DNA from: Adiantum capillus-veneris
Lineage: Eukaryota > Streptophyta > Polypodiopsida > Polypodiales > Pteridaceae
Direction of reading: 5' to 3'
Length of the DNA stretch: 64,000 nt
Assembly: GCA_014529385.2 (NCBI GenBank)
Contig: CM043954.1
Location: 6,759,806-6,823,805 of the forward strand
The position numbers and the translations under genes were made by a program. Shown one piece after another: positions 1 to 11,185 of the stretch; the stretch's first letter is position 1, and every line of letters starts with the position of its first letter. The notes beneath the pieces are model-generated. The model did not search any database. It saw only the letters and a list, made by a program, of their open reading frames with translations, and had not been told where the DNA came from.

Positions 1-16
1 AAACATAAAAGATCTT

Positions 17-2044
17 TTGTGGACTTCTCATGCTAGACCAGGGCAATTAACGGCCATGAAGATCATCTATATCTTAAAAATCAAAGATAAGGGATCTGCG
101 GATCTAGCAACTTACTTGTTTAGGGATTTTTATAACAACTTTGTTATGATGACTCCTGAGGAGGTAGAAAAAACCAAATACCAGGGGTATTCCATACGGG
201 ATTGGATATTGGGTCAAGGACCAGAAACCACTCCAAGAGACAAGCATCGTGAGAGATCATCTAAGAGTAATGTGAAGAAACCAGAAACCACCTCATCACG
301 TAGAAAAACGGGTGACACTACGGCCAGCCCAGGGCTACATGAGTCACTATTTCCGACAGACTGGTTTGAAGGACTCGGAACAGGACCAACTCCCAGGAGA
401 CCTGGAGTTGAACCGAATAGACGTGTCAGACCAGCTGATTTCCAAAAATGGGTCAGAAAATACAGTGGATCAGGGGATCCATATGACCACTTAGCAAGCT
501 TCAAGCAAGTGCTAAGAGCATAGCATATATTCGACTTCCATACTCAATTCGAGGGGTTTGGAATGACATTAGAAGGAAAAGCTTTGACATGGTTCCAAAA
601 CATTCCACCAAGGTCAATCATGGATTTGAATACATTGGCTCAAGGATTTGTAGCTGGTTGTTCTAAAACGGGTATTAAATATAATACGGTAGCTCAAATA
701 TATAGCTTCAAACAGAAACATGGTGAGTCTATTAGGGATTGTGCAACTCGAATGAAACAATACATTGCCAGATGCCCAGAGATGGAGATACCTGCAGAGA
801 AGCGACTTCTCTCATTGTTTCTGGAGGGACTTCTAAACAAATAACTTCATGCTATACTCTATAGTAAAAAGCATACAACCCTAGAGGCGTGTGTGTCTGA
901 TGCTATCGACCTAGGAGACAATTGTGAGATCTTTAATGAGGAGGATGTCCCTAAGGATAACCAAAGCGAGAAGACTTCATCCACAAAACCAGCACAAGTG
1001 GGAACGGCTACTGTGGCACCACTCTCAGCAATAGAAGATATGCTAAAAAGGATGAATGACATGATGAACAATATTCAAAAAGCACCTATGAGAGGACCAA
1101 GACAGGGGATATCCCCACAGGGACAACCAATTAGGCCACAAAAGTGGTGTGCAATCAAGGGTAAATGGACCAACCACGAGACCCACGAGTGCTACTTCAG
1201 ACCAAAGTATGATGGAAATGTTCAGTAAGTGCCCATGAGGCCAGAAGGACAACCCATTTACAGATATCAGCTTAATATGGCTCAAGTTCAAAGACCACCA
1301 ATGGGTATGGAGTGACCTCAATCTATGTTGGGACAACAACCTCCTTATCCAGGACATAATGCGGTGCTTGTAAAGTACATGCACTCAGAAGCAGTCATAG
1401 ATCAATAAGCATTAGTGACTGTTCCACCCTATGCAGAGCCTAGTCCATCTACAGTAATGGTAGAGGGATATTGGTATAGTCCACACCCACCACCAATGGA
1501 GGAAACCATGACTTATGCTCCACCAGAGCTCGCACCAATGTATTATGTAGCTAATCAAGGTGTCAGACCTCCTATGGGAAGACCCATGATGAAGCCAAGA
1601 ACGGGAAATTGTCATAACTGCGGTGCTCATGACCATTGGAAGAACGAATGTCGAGAGCCCAACAAAAATCTCAAACCGATTGAAGCCTATTGCACACAAT
1701 GTTGCAAAAAGGGAGGACACTTTTTGGAAGATTGTCCTAAGAATCCTTTGAACAAGGGAAAAACTGTAGTCAACGTAGTCCAAGTGATGCTTAGTAGCTC
1801 ATCAAAGAGCGAACCGATTGTTCCAATCAAGGTAATCACTAGAGCCCAGGCAAAGAAAAAGAAACACAATTCCTCTGATGATTCGGAGAACACGAAAGTT
1901 TCTTCTCAAAGAATCAAAAGGAGCAGAAGCAAAAGATATGAGATGAGAAAACAAAAACAACGGATTGAAAACAAAGAGAAAGCAAAAATTCTAACCAAGA
2001 CAAGTCGAAAGAAATTGGCAGTGAATTCAAGGAAACAATCGTGA
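17..2044 (+). pseudogene. Gag of gypsy element A (capsid and zinc knuckles), broken by stops
   Basis: One reading frame can be followed through stops at 521-523, 842-844 and 1226-1228 and further stops before 1415. The stretch near 540-840 has the helical look of a plant Retrotrans_gag capsid (SFKQKHGESIRDCATRMKQY). Two zinc knuckles lie near 1609-1730: CHNCGAHDHWKNEC fits C-x2-C-x4-H-x4-C, and CTQCCKKGGHFLEDC follows. A Lys/Arg/Ser-rich tail follows at 1840-2040. Gag would form the virus-like particle and bind the element RNA. The N-terminus is missing at the window edge. Spacing to the protease and the shared family with element B support the call. Confidence 0.8.
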
Positions 2045-2771
2045 AATCTGGAGGATCCATTCTGGTTGATAAAATTTTTGAGCCTATCAACGCCGCCTTG
2101 GAAGCCTACCAAGCAGGACTTAAAGCGGGCCAAAACATGAAAAACAAATGGAAAAACTATCCATCTCCGGACATGGAAGCAGCTAAGATGGAAGCTTATC
2201 AAAATTTGGTAAGATTCACGCAGGAAATGCTATATAACCAAAAACCCAAGCTTGAAAGTATTGCAAAACCGGAAGAGCTTGCAGTAGAAGAAACGAAAGC
2301 AAAATCCGATGTGGTGGCAAAACCCCGCCATGAAACAAAGGAAGCAGAGCTCATAGTGCCGGATAGTGAAGTTGCCTTAGACGGAATTCCATTCGTGGAG
2401 GAAGACTGGCCAGGACACTTATGGAAAAGGTAAGGGAGATCAATGATGGGAGCCTAACTTTAAAGTCAGCTCCTATAGAGGAAGTCTGGTTAGATAACCT
2501 ACCATCTGATATAAACATGGATATACAATCCTTATACGGGGATTGCGGATAAGAGGCTTCAGGGATACCTAAACCAATGACATTAAAAACATCACCTTCT
2601 TACTTGGGAGATAACGAAGATGAATCTATCATTTGTAAAACCACTCAAGTCAAAAGAGCCAAACAGACCCTAGAAGTAGACAAGATTCATGCAATCATGT
2701 CTACACCTATCCAATGCACTCTTACTTTGGGAGAACTGTTGAAACTCAGGCCATACTTATGGAATGATTAA
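2041..2771 (+). pseudogene. Gag-protease linker remnants of element A
   Basis: Two open stretches (2041-2433 and 2577-2771, different frames) lie between the zinc knuckles and the protease. The first is 130 residues, helical and Lys/Glu-rich, with a run near 2090-2230 (LEAYQAGLKAGQNMKNKW) and an acidic end; the second is short. I do not recognise a domain. Their position in an otherwise colinear gag-pol order suggests they are the gag C-terminal or spacer part of the polyprotein, separated by frameshifts. Confidence 0.45.
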
Positions 2772-2789
2772 CAGAAAACCCTAGAAAAG

Positions 2790-3200
2790 GTGGGGATAAC
2801 GGAGTTAATCTCTAAGAATCTGGGAAACTCAAAAAATGAAACCAAATACAAAGAGATATTATCAGTTCCTATGAACAAGGTCGGAGAATATTATGAAGGG
2901 AAAGAAGGAAACACTACCCTCCCAATGAAATATAATGACATTGAAACCATGGCAATACTGGACAGTGGAGCAGGCATAGCCATATCCACTATAGCAGTAT
3001 GGGAATCCTGGGGACAGCCATCCATTAGACAAATGCGAATGAAATTACAGTTGGCTGACGGACACATTGAAAGACCATTAGGGCTACTAGAAAAAGTGAT
3101 AGTCAACTCCTGTGGAATTGAATATCAACACACTTTTGCCATAGTAGACTTTGGGAAAAAACTCAACTATGAAATCATATTGGGAAGACCTTTCATGTGA
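2790..3200 (+). pseudogene. Retropepsin (aspartic protease) domain of element A
   Basis: The domain carries the catalytic motif AILDSGAG (D-S-G) near residue 52 of this stretch and ends with the conserved IILGRPFM motif, the two hallmarks of an LTR-retrotransposon protease. About 85 residues separate them, normal for the family. It would cleave the Gag-Pol polyprotein. The matching domain in element B at 17426-17833 shares the WESWGQP/WESMGRP block. Its frame (0) is that of the RT downstream, not of gag upstream. Confidence 0.85.
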
Positions 3201-4209
3201 CAGGTACAGCTTATCCAAGATTAGGGAAACGACTATCTGTACTTAAAGCAGGTGGGATCTATAACAAGGGTCAATCTAAAGGACCACACCTATAGAGACG
3301 TCTTGAAAACACCCATCCAGGAGTTTGATTCAGTCTCTTCGGCTGAAACTAAACTCCCATCTTGGCTAAACAAAGACACTCCTATTTGGATGTGCGGAGC
3401 TTCAAAAAATGGAACCTTGAGATGAGAGGAATGTATCCTAGAAAGGGACTCTACAAACGAAGCCTACATACTAGAACCCTTTCCAGAACATTTATTCGAA
3501 CCATTCAAGTGGACTCAAATTTTAGCGACAATGGATGTATATGTGAATACGTCTATGCCTACTCAATTTTGCAATGAGGATGGTTACGACATAATTCCCA
3601 TCCAAATGATGTCAATCCTTAACATTGAAAAGAAGAATGAAGAAACAAAGGACTTGATGAAAGCTCAACAAGTCTTTTTTGACCTCTATTACGATGCAAC
3701 TGATGAGTTGGATGAACGCTCGGCTACCTCTAAAGATTCGGGATCCGAAAAAGAGTATATGAGAGCTCAACTACTCTTAAGGGGAAGGGAGGAAAAGTTT
3801 TTTGATTTTCCAAACCAAAAATCAAGACGACAAAAATGGTATAGAAGAAAGAGGGACACTAAAATTGTGAAAGCATGACCTATGCCATCAGTCTCCAGTA
3901 AAACACAATTCTTGATGCAGATAGATGCTAATGATTGTGTCAATGACAAAATAACTGGTAGATATCCTTCAAAAGGAGACTCAAAAATGTCTCAGACATC
4001 AAGAAAAACAAGGAAGGGTACTCAAGAAGAACATCAGGATAAAGAACCACTCATGACCAGAGTCGAGCGGAAAAAGAAATATCAAGAATTGAAAAACGCT
4101 CTAAAGGAGATATACACCACCGAAATGGAAACCACGGAAGAGGATGGGAAGGATGTAATGCATGTTCCATCCCATTACAAAAAGTATACTCTCCAAGATT
4201 GAAAAATCA
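3201..4209 (+). pseudogene. Protease-RT linker of element A
   Basis: This is a charged, low-complexity region in the RT frame with stops and a short frame excursion (open stretches 3531-3878 and 3882-4202). It contains acidic and then strongly basic runs (SRRQKWYRRKRD near 3822). The equivalent part of element B (23300-24000) is likewise acidic and then basic, so this looks like a fast-evolving spacer rather than an enzyme. No domain is recognised. Confidence 0.5.
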
Positions 4210-5225
4210 TAATCAAACAACCTGTTAGGGAACTACGAAAACAAGGCGAGTCTTACAAAGGACCTGAAAACGCTAAGAGGGTAGACTTGGCTGAACCAGG
4301 AGAAGAGCTTAGACCAGCCTACATTGCAAATGACCTAACAGAAGAAGAAGAAAAGCTTTTGTTAAGCTTGTAAAAGGAATACTGGGATATCTTTGCTTGG
4401 TCTTACAAGGATCTCAAGGGTGTTGATCCATAAATCTGTCAACATACTATACCCATGAGAGATGATGCTAAACCAAGTAGACAGAGACCATACACTTATA
4501 ACGAGACATTTGCCAGGAAGATCAAAGAAGAGATTGAAAAACTAAAGGAAGCTGAATTCATTTACGAAATTGAACACACTGATTGGATGTCCCCAATTGT
4601 GGTAGTACCTAAGAAGAATGGGAAATTATGAGTGTGCATTAATCTCAAAAAAGTAAATGCAGCTACCATTAGACACAACTTTCCTCTTCCGATAACTGAG
4701 CATGTTTTAGAACGAGTGGCAGGAAAAGAAGCTTACAGCTTCCTAGATGGTTTTTCGGGATACAATCAACTTTTGGTTGACCCAAAAGATCAGCACAAAA
4801 CTTCTTTTGCAACAGAATGGGGTATATTTGCCTATCGGGTTATGCCGTTTGGGTTAACTAATGCTCCAGCCACATTTCAGAGATTGATGAGCCATGCTTT
4901 CAAAGAGTATCTCGGGAAATTCTTGGAAGTATACATGGATGATTTATGCGTACATTCGTCAATCCAAGCTGATCATTTTGAACACCTCAAAAAGGTATTC
5001 GAGAAATGTAGACTTTACAGGATTTGCTTAAACCTTGAAAAGTGCACATTCATGGGAAGACAAGGGAAAATTCTAGGACATATAGTGTCTAGAAATGGAA
5101 TAGCTACCGATATTGAAAGGATTCATGTCATTGCTGATTTGCCTAAACCAACAACAATCAAAGGGGTACAAGCCTTCATGGGACATTGTGGATATTACCG
5201 ACGGTTTGTCTACATGTATGCCTGA
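4210..5225 (+). pseudogene. Reverse transcriptase of gypsy element A
   Basis: Typical Ty3/gypsy RT blocks follow in order: EIEKLKEAEFIYEIEHTDW, SPIVVVPKKNGKL, VCINLKKVNAAT, FLDGFSGYNQL, MPFGLTNAPATFQRLM, and the catalytic YMDD at about 4932-4943. The thumb/connection blocks (ILGHIVSRNGI, FMGHCGYYRRF) follow. In-frame stops lie in the upstream part, including a TGA just before the VCINLKK block, and the frame is lost at about 5220. It would copy element RNA into cDNA from a tRNA primer. It is closely similar to the RT of element B at 24060-25000. Confidence 0.9.
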
Positions 5226-5821
5226 TTGCAAAACCCATGTATAGCTTGATTACGCACTTTGAATGGACTGAGGCATGTGAAGAATCCTTCATGAAGCTTA
5301 AGCAAGCCCTCGCCTCAACTCCAATATTGAAAGCACCCGATTGGGATAAAGTATTCCACGTGCACGTAGATGCTTCAAACTTTGCTATTGGTTGTATACT
5401 AGCCCAACCAGGAGATGGGAAAATTGACTTTCCTATTTCTTATGCTAGCCGACAATTAAATATGGAAAAAAGAATTACACCACCACTGAAAGAGAAGGAC
5501 TATGAATGATCTATGCCGTTAAAAAGTATAAACATTACCTATTGGCCAATAAGTTTGTGTTCTTTGTGGACCACCAAGCTTTGTTATATTTGGTCAACAA
5601 ACCATGCAGCACAGGGAGAATAGTGAGATGGTTCATCATTCTTCTCGAATTTGATTTCACTGTGGTTGTTAAAAAAAGGACTACACATCAACGAGCAGAT
5701 CATTTGTTCAGGATTGTTTCGGGGGAATCACCTAAAGGGGTAGATGATGATCTACTAGATGCCTATTTGTTCTCCGTGGAAATGATACCAAGATGGTCAG
5801 AAAAAATTGTGTCATTGATGA
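5226..5821 (+). pseudogene. RNase H domain of gypsy element A
   Basis: After a frameshift the RNase H follows in two frames: 5226-5509 (HVHVDASNFAIGCILAQPG, ISYASRQLN) and 5506 onward (VFFVDHQALLYLVNKPCS, LLEFDFTVVV, ADHLFRIV). These match the RNase H of element B around 25130-25500 block for block. RNase H removes the RNA strand during reverse transcription. The domain is complete in content but frameshifted at about 5509. It ends with PRWSEKIVSLM, after which the sequence changes in frame to gag. Confidence 0.85.
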
Positions 5822-6888
5822 CAATAGCTCAAGTGGATTCACCACTTCCTATCACAGTTGATTTAATCGAACCGTCCCCACCTCTTGAACAAACATCACA
5901 ACACATAGTCCCTAGGGCCCAAAATGTTGTTCAAACAACACCCATACCACCTCCAGTGCTAGGACCGCAACCACCACATCCGAGAATCACTTCTGTGAAT
6001 CAAGTGGGTTGTGAGACATCTATTGCTTGTTTGGAAGACTGTGAGGAAGATATAGATCCTAATATTGCCTATGGGATGGATGTGCTTGAAGAAAGTCCAC
6101 AATACTACATGGAGGACTATTGGGGACAAGTCAAACCTGTCTATCAAGTAGCTGATCTTGCGGCAAGAGTCCAAAATATCAATTACACCGCTAAGAGACC
6201 ACCTCTTCAATGTTTTGAGTGTGGGGGTCCACATCGTGTAGCCGAGTGTGCTATTAGGCTACAAAAGAATGCCACACTAATGCACACCAATCAAGCTAGC
6301 ACGTCTACAATGCCGATACTCATGTGTAATCAATGTGGCATAGATCATTTGATTGCCCAATGTCCAAATAATCCAAATGCACCGAAGATCACACCATTAA
6401 ACTTCATTGAAGTTACCGAGGAGCCATCACAAAGTACACCTGTGGTACTAGTAAACGTACTCACACAATCGATGCTCCAAAAATAAAATTATATTCTTGA
6501 GGAAAGAGACACGGCATCCATTGCCCAATCTCAGAAAAAGAAGAAAACACAAAGAAAGAGATCACAAAAAGCAGCGAAGTCAGACCCCAGTTCAAAGACC
6601 AACATAGGGACTGGTGACGACCCCGTATATATGAATGACGCTGAAGAGGATTCTGATTCAGGTGAAACCATGGAGACCAAAACGAACACTAAGATGGAAA
6701 CCAACAAGGAAGATCTTCATGAGCCACAATGGCTAGGATCCAAGAAGAACATAGGAACTTATCCAAACCCTATAGAGGAGATTGAGCAAGTCAAGCAATT
6801 AAGGAGTTTGGTAGAAGATACCCAAAGGGATCTAGAACTAGCACCTAGGCAGATCCAGATTAGAGACACCATGTTCCATACGCAATAG
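5822..6888 (+). pseudogene. Gag C-terminal region fused in frame behind RNase H
   Basis: The open frame of the RNase H continues without a stop to 6486 but switches to gag. The block VVQTTPIPPPVLGPQPPHPR and two zinc knuckles (CFECGGPHRVAEC near 6211 and CNQCGIDHLIAQC near 6325) match element B gag at 15900-16375. A stop at 6484-6486 and a frame change separate the continuation at 6631-6888, which matches element B around 16600-16900. The gene order RNase H then gag is not a natural polyprotein order, so this is a recombination junction at about 5822 that deleted integrase and everything between. Confidence 0.85.
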
Positions 6889-6981
6889 CAACCTCACCAA
6901 GTCCATAGACCCTTATCCATACCTAGTGGCATCGAAGAAGAAAGTGACCCTAAGTAATGGGAAAGTAGGTGTACTCACTTC

Positions 6982-7827
6982 TTGATGGAAAGAATGTTTA
7001 CGGAGGGACTACCCGATCCTATTGAAGAAATGGAGATCCCATCTTCCCCATGTGTGGGGACACAAGCCCAAAAGGTGCCGTTAAACATTGCCAAATTGAT
7101 GGATTTCCTGTCTTCAGAAGTTAGAACCACCATCATGTCCAAACTATATAAAGACCCTGAGCTAGTCTCAGCTCTTCGAGCCTTCCTCAATGGAGAACTA
7201 AAGTTTTGGCTATCACAATTTGCACAGATGGATGGAGCTGGGGAGATGCCAATAGAGGAGGAACACTTAGATTCACAACCCAACCTAGATGAGAACCTTG
7301 TCCTACCTGGGATGACTGAGTCTGACAATGTGGATTGGGTCCACCTAGCAGCAACTATAGACACTTGGAGAAACAAGGGGACGGCCTGGGTAACACCTAA
7401 GGGGGATGAAATGCCCGTACGCTTAAATATTCTACAAGCAATGCATATAGCTTTTGACAAGACTCATCCTAATATAACAAAGAAAACATACAAGTGGGTC
7501 CCTAAATCTTCTTTAGCGACCATGGCTGATGCTAAAAAACAAAAGCCTTGTAAGAAATGTCCCACTCGCTCCAAGAAATGTAAAGAAACGTTGCATTGGA
7601 TTCCTAAACGACTATTGGAAGCCCAAGGCTACTATCAAGGAAATGATCAAATCTGGGTGCCAAAACGTAGATTGTGTTCTTACTTGTCACCTGACCCATG
7701 TGATCCCAATCCCATAGCTCCAAAACGAATCAACAATTGCGGAAAGAAAAAAATCACAGAATGCTACACACCCGCTCCAGAGCTAGTTTGGGTACCGAAG
7801 AAAGAACAATTTGTTCCACCTAGCTGA
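6982..7827 (+). CDS. Open 281-codon ORF: gag tail plus WVPK-motif module
   Basis: This stretch is open for 281 codons. Residues 1-90 match the end of gag in element B (KLMDFLSSEVRTTIMSKL). Residues 110-130 match a post-protease segment (ESDNVDWVHLAATIDTW). Residues 155-281 carry four short motifs: YKWVPKSSL, LHWIPKRLL, QIWVPKRRL and LVWVPKKEQ, in a Lys-rich background. The protease found between gag and the DNVDW segment in element B is absent, so A has an internal deletion or is a gag-only variant. I know no function for the module; a basic, Trp-spaced tail could bind nucleic acid or chromatin, which is inference. The ORF has no promoter of its own that I can see and is probably part of a polyprotein. 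Confidence 0.6.
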   Translation: MMERMFTEGLPDPIEEMEIPSSPCVGTQAQKVPLNIAKLMDFLSSEVRTTIMSKLYKDPELVSALRAFLNGELKFWLSQFAQMDGAGEMPIEEEHLDSQPNLDENLVLPGMTESDNVDWVHLAATIDTWRNKGTAWVTPKGDEMPVRLNILQAMHIAFDKTHPNITKKTYKWVPKSSLATMADAKKQKPCKKCPTRSKKCKETLHWIPKRLLEAQGYYQGNDQIWVPKRRLCSYLSPDPCDPNPIAPKRINNCGKKKITECYTPAPELVWVPKKEQFVPPS

Positions 7828-8137
7828 CGAAGGGGAGAGTCCCATGAAGCTTCTATCTCCGCATGTAATGCATCCATAGAAATAGAAGCTTCAACACAAC
7901 CTCCACCTACCATTGTACATATCCATACAAGAAAGAAAGAGATTGGATTTCCCGTTGTAAGTTCACCACCTACAACAATGTTGAAAATAGAATCTTGGGA
8001 GAGTACCTTACCACCCTTGCAACTCGACGAGACACCTAAGGTAATAGAAAACTACTGGCAAAAATCCTCACCTATTACCAACTGGAACAATTGGTTTCAA
8101 AGGGTGACGAGCACATTTCAAACGGTATGATCTACCC

Positions 8138-8151
8138 AAGGAAGGGGGGAG
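8138..8151 (+). promoter_or_regulatory. Internal polypurine tract followed by TG
   Basis: The string aaggaaggggggag is directly followed by TGTTTG, the layout of a polypurine tract abutting a 3' LTR. The identical arrangement occurs in element B at 29037-29050. The family's LTR proper starts later (31157 in B), so this may be a second plus-strand priming site or the fossil edge of another LTR. Confidence 0.5.
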
Positions 8152-8233
8152 TGTTTGTTGACAGTCATCATTCACTCACTCCCCTCTCAACCTTCCTCCC
8201 TGACCTCTCAATCTCCCAATCTTAGGGAATGTA

Positions 8234-8241
8234 TATATAAA
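8234..8241 (+). promoter_or_regulatory. TATA-like box downstream of the internal purine tract
   Basis: tatataaa lies about 80 bp after the purine tract, followed by ttatactcac. The homologous position in element B (29135-29140, tataaa) precedes a small ORF by about 140 bp. In A that ORF is missing. Confidence 0.35.
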
Positions 8242-9645
8242 GCCTTATACTCACAAAAAAGAAAAATAGTAAAGAGCAAGAGCAATTAGCAAACGAGTAT
8301 GCACAATAAAATTCAAAACATTGACCCAGACCTACACATTCACATCTGGTACGCTAAAACAGAAACCTATGTCATAAAACACCTTTGATCCTCATCACTC
8401 GAGTGATGGAGGGTAGGTAGAATTAGTACGATAGGAGTGTTTTTGCTCTACGGTTTAGTGATCAGCAAAGTTCGTTTTTCCAACTAATTTTCTTCCTAGA
8501 GGTATTCTTTGTGTTTCCTCGTGTGTACAGTAACGTGTTGCTGTGGTTAGGATTTGGACCTTCATAGAATATTTCTCTCATCCAATTTTCAAATCAAGTG
8601 CTATCATCAACACAAACAGGTGTTTCTTGTCCATTAGCATTGTCCCTTATCTTTTTGCATCCATATTTGTATGCTTTAATTGTGATTGGTAGCATAATAT
8701 TCAACACATTTGCTTAGTATCAAACATTAAATTCAATGTAATTTTTTTACATAAGCACTTGTCTAAGTTTAAAAATCAAGCAGTCCGACTAAGCTAGTTT
8801 GACCAAGCTAGGTGTTAGAGATCTTCTCTTAATACCATGGGGAATACCTTCCTAATAATCAATGGTTACTTAGGTTTTTAATCCGATTTAGGCAGCATTG
8901 TTTGAAATGTACTAGGGCTTTCTAGGGGGCTTAGTCGCTATTGACCTTTAGCTTAAGTATTATAAATGGAGTTTACTAGTGTGATGAGCCTCGGGAGGGT
9001 AACAGTGTTATATGACCCCCCAAAGTTACAAAATTACAATGCTGAAAACAAACAAAAAGAAAATTCAAAGTGCCACAATGTAAAATCTTAAGCTGGAAGA
9101 GAAATCTCAGCTTGATTGGGTACTTCACTCACATGGATCGCCTATGGTACTAGATCCTTAGAGGTTCCCAGTGTGGGCACTTTTCCTTGAAAAGCAAAAA
9201 ACCCAAGGCATCCAAAATAATCACACACATCAAAATTGAAACAATGTGAAAAGACTTTGGGGGGTCAAAGAAAAGGAAATAAGTCAGGTAATAAATTCAT
9301 GAGAAATTTCTTTTATCATAGCTTAACTACAAGGTCTTCTAGGTATAGCCTGTAGTTAGCCCTTGGACATAAAATACTTGGCTCTCATGATTAAATAACT
9401 TACTTGACCAGAGAAAATTGAGAAGCTTACCCATGGTATTAATAGTCAATCTTTACTACCTTTCAATCGTTGAATTAGCAACCCCAAACTTGTTTAATTT
9501 TTTATCTTTACAATTGTTTATGCATTTGATTATATTTCAATTTAATGTTTGCTGACAAATGGTTTAAAATTCTGTTACCGATCAATTGTCTACCTACAAC
9601 TGCATATGCTTTTTAATTGTATATGAGAATGCAATTAGTGTGAAT

Positions 9646-9958
9646 ACTTTATCTCCATCTTCTTCTTCTTCATCTCCTTGTGAGTGTGTGTATGCATGAG
9701 AGAGAGAGAGAGAGAGAGTGCGATCGAGCATTGCGGCGGCACGACGGCGGCGAGGCAGTTGATCGTGGCGTAGCAGCATCTCCCTCTTCTTCTCGGCGAG
9801 GAATCCTCCACGACAGGAAGCGTAGAGCAGTGAGTGACACACCAATGCCATCTTTGAGCTTACTAGTTTAGGCTTGTTGTGTGCTTGGAGCCATTTGTGG
9901 CTCGCACACAGTGTATCGGCAAGTTCCTTGCATTGACACGTGCGACCTACGCGCACAG
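9646..9958 (+). repeat. 5'-truncated 3' LTR of element A
   Basis: From tctccatcttcttcttc onward the sequence aligns with the right part of the LTRs at 12720-13315 and 31157-31795, through a TG/AG microsatellite (9690-9720) and the block gagcattgcgg to the terminal gcgcaca at 9958. The LTR start (TGTTAACCC, about 390 bp including the TATA box) is deleted, so internal 3' sequence is joined directly to mid-LTR. No primer binding site follows, so this is a 3' LTR. Confidence 0.85.
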
Positions 9959-9963
9959 TAAGG

Positions 9964-10790
9964 TATGGTCTGCCAATAGAGATTGTCAATGATCGGGGAA
10001 CTCATTTCCTCAACGAGGTAATAGAGTATCTGCTAAATGAGTTTATGGTTATCCATAACAAATCAGCTCCCTATCATCCACAAGCAAACAGACAAGCTGA
10101 GCATACGAATAAAATTCTTAGCTCAGACTGACCAAAGTGGTTAGTTCAGGAAGGACCGACTGGGAAATAAATCTCCATGCTGCTCTATGGGCTTATCAAG
10201 TTTCATTCAAAACAGCTTTAAATGCTACACCGTTTAATCTTGTTTATGGTCGTGATGCCATACTGCCAATATAATTTCTATTGCCTACATTAAGGGTAGC
10301 ACAAACTCTTGAGTGGACTTGACATGAATTGTTAGAAAGACTTTAAGATTTGGAAAAGTTAGATGAGCAAAGGCTAACTGCTGTAGCTCATAGGTATGCA
10401 CAAAAGCAGAAACAGAAACAGTTTTTTGATTCCCACTTAATCACCAAAATTTTCAAGAAAGGGGACTTAGTTCTAGTCTATTCCCTTAAGCAACACATTC
10501 CCAAGTTTAAGTAAAAGGGAAATGCACCATTTATCATTGAAGATGTATCTCCAAGTGGAGCAGTAAAATTGTCAACCTTAGATGGTGAACCAATGGCTAA
10601 TTGGATTAGTGGATGTCGTTTAAAGAAATATAATTTGCCACTAACCAATGAATTGATAGAGAGAATGCATACAGCCAAACTAAGGAAGATGAAGCAATAG
10701 CAGGTTATTGATGAAGCCCAAGAGGAAGCTAGACTTCGGGTACTCAAGCATAAAGCTGCTCTCAAGAATCAACAGATATGATTCCCATCA
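9964..10790 (+). pseudogene. Integrase C-terminal half of element D
   Basis: The core starts at YGLPIEIVNDRGTHF. The second catalytic Asp is at 9991-9993 and the catalytic Glu at 10099-10101, 36 codons apart (D-x35-E), in YHPQANRQAEHTNK. Stops and a frameshift follow near 10130. The rest can be followed in another frame (LHAALWAYQVSFKTALNATP, then FFDSHLITKIFKKGDLVLVY) to a charged Lys/Gln-rich helix ending near 10780. The zinc-binding N-terminus and first catalytic Asp are missing because of the junction at 9958. Integrase would insert the cDNA into the genome. Confidence 0.8.
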
Positions 10791-10849
10791 ACACTTTGGA
10801 ACTAGATGATCGACAATGAGAATTACCTAAAAACGCAGTTTCAACAGAT

Positions 10850-11185
10850 GACGACTGGTTAGATGGAATGGATCTCCGCATCAAAGTACAACTCAACAAT
10901 CATAGCACCAATGCTTTGGTAGACACAGGAGCTAGAGTGAATGCAGTCAGTTATTCCACATACAAGAAAGCAACAAGTCAAGCATTGTCCGCAGGAATAA
11001 CGACAATCAAAGGATGCAACAAGAATCAAACTCCAACATTGGGAGTGGTCAACTTGAACGTGGTAGTACATGGATGTTCATGTCCGCATGAGTTTGTATG
11101 CTTGCTAGATGAACACATGAATGAGACGATGATTCTTGGCATTCCTTGGATGCGTACATACAAAGCAGCTAAAGCTATCACTTAA
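10850..11185 (+). pseudogene. Second retropepsin-like domain, downstream of integrase (element D)
   Basis: An open stretch encodes MDLRIKVQLNNHS, then NALVDTGARVNAVSYSTYKK, a typical D-T-G-A active-site strand-loop. About 75 residues later comes MILGIPWMR, equivalent to the ILGRPFM motif closing retropepsins. The domain lies 3' of integrase, whereas the normal gypsy order is protease before RT. Element B has the same arrangement at 26980-27310. The linker between integrase and this domain is rich in Lys, Glu and Gln and probably helical. Whether it is an active protease or a structural derivative cannot be told from sequence. It ends by frameshift at about 11170-11185. Confidence 0.7.

Larger units (their letters stand above)
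7828..9645 (+). other. Non-coding 3' region of element A
   Basis: This region has no convincing ORF. Its start (to about 8100) is decayed coding sequence matching element B at 28720-28990. From 8138 it has a purine tract, TG and a TATA-like block, and then aligns with element B 29040-31030, except that the small acidic ORF of B (29278-29700) is replaced by unrelated sequence around 8290-8490. The stretch 8600-9640 is similar to 29975-31030, including the motif cagtccgactaagctagttt. The strong conservation of 1 kb of non-coding DNA probably reflects recent common ancestry rather than selection. Confidence 0.6.
1..9958 (+). mobile_element. Composite Ty3/gypsy retrotransposon A, 5' end outside window
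   Basis: The order is gag, protease, RT, RNase H, then a second gag C-terminal region, a WVPK-motif ORF, a non-coding 3' region and a truncated LTR ending in gcaca. The left LTR, PBS and gag start lie before base 1. Positions 5822-9645 match two separate parts of element B (its gag around 15830-17245, and 28130-31030), so the right half belongs to the same family. No integrase is present, because RNase H runs in frame straight into gag. Many stops and frame changes make this a dead copy. Immediately after the LTR end, at 9959, another element's integrase begins, so A probably inserted into element D; the left junction needed to show the target-site duplication is not in the window. Confidence 0.85.
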
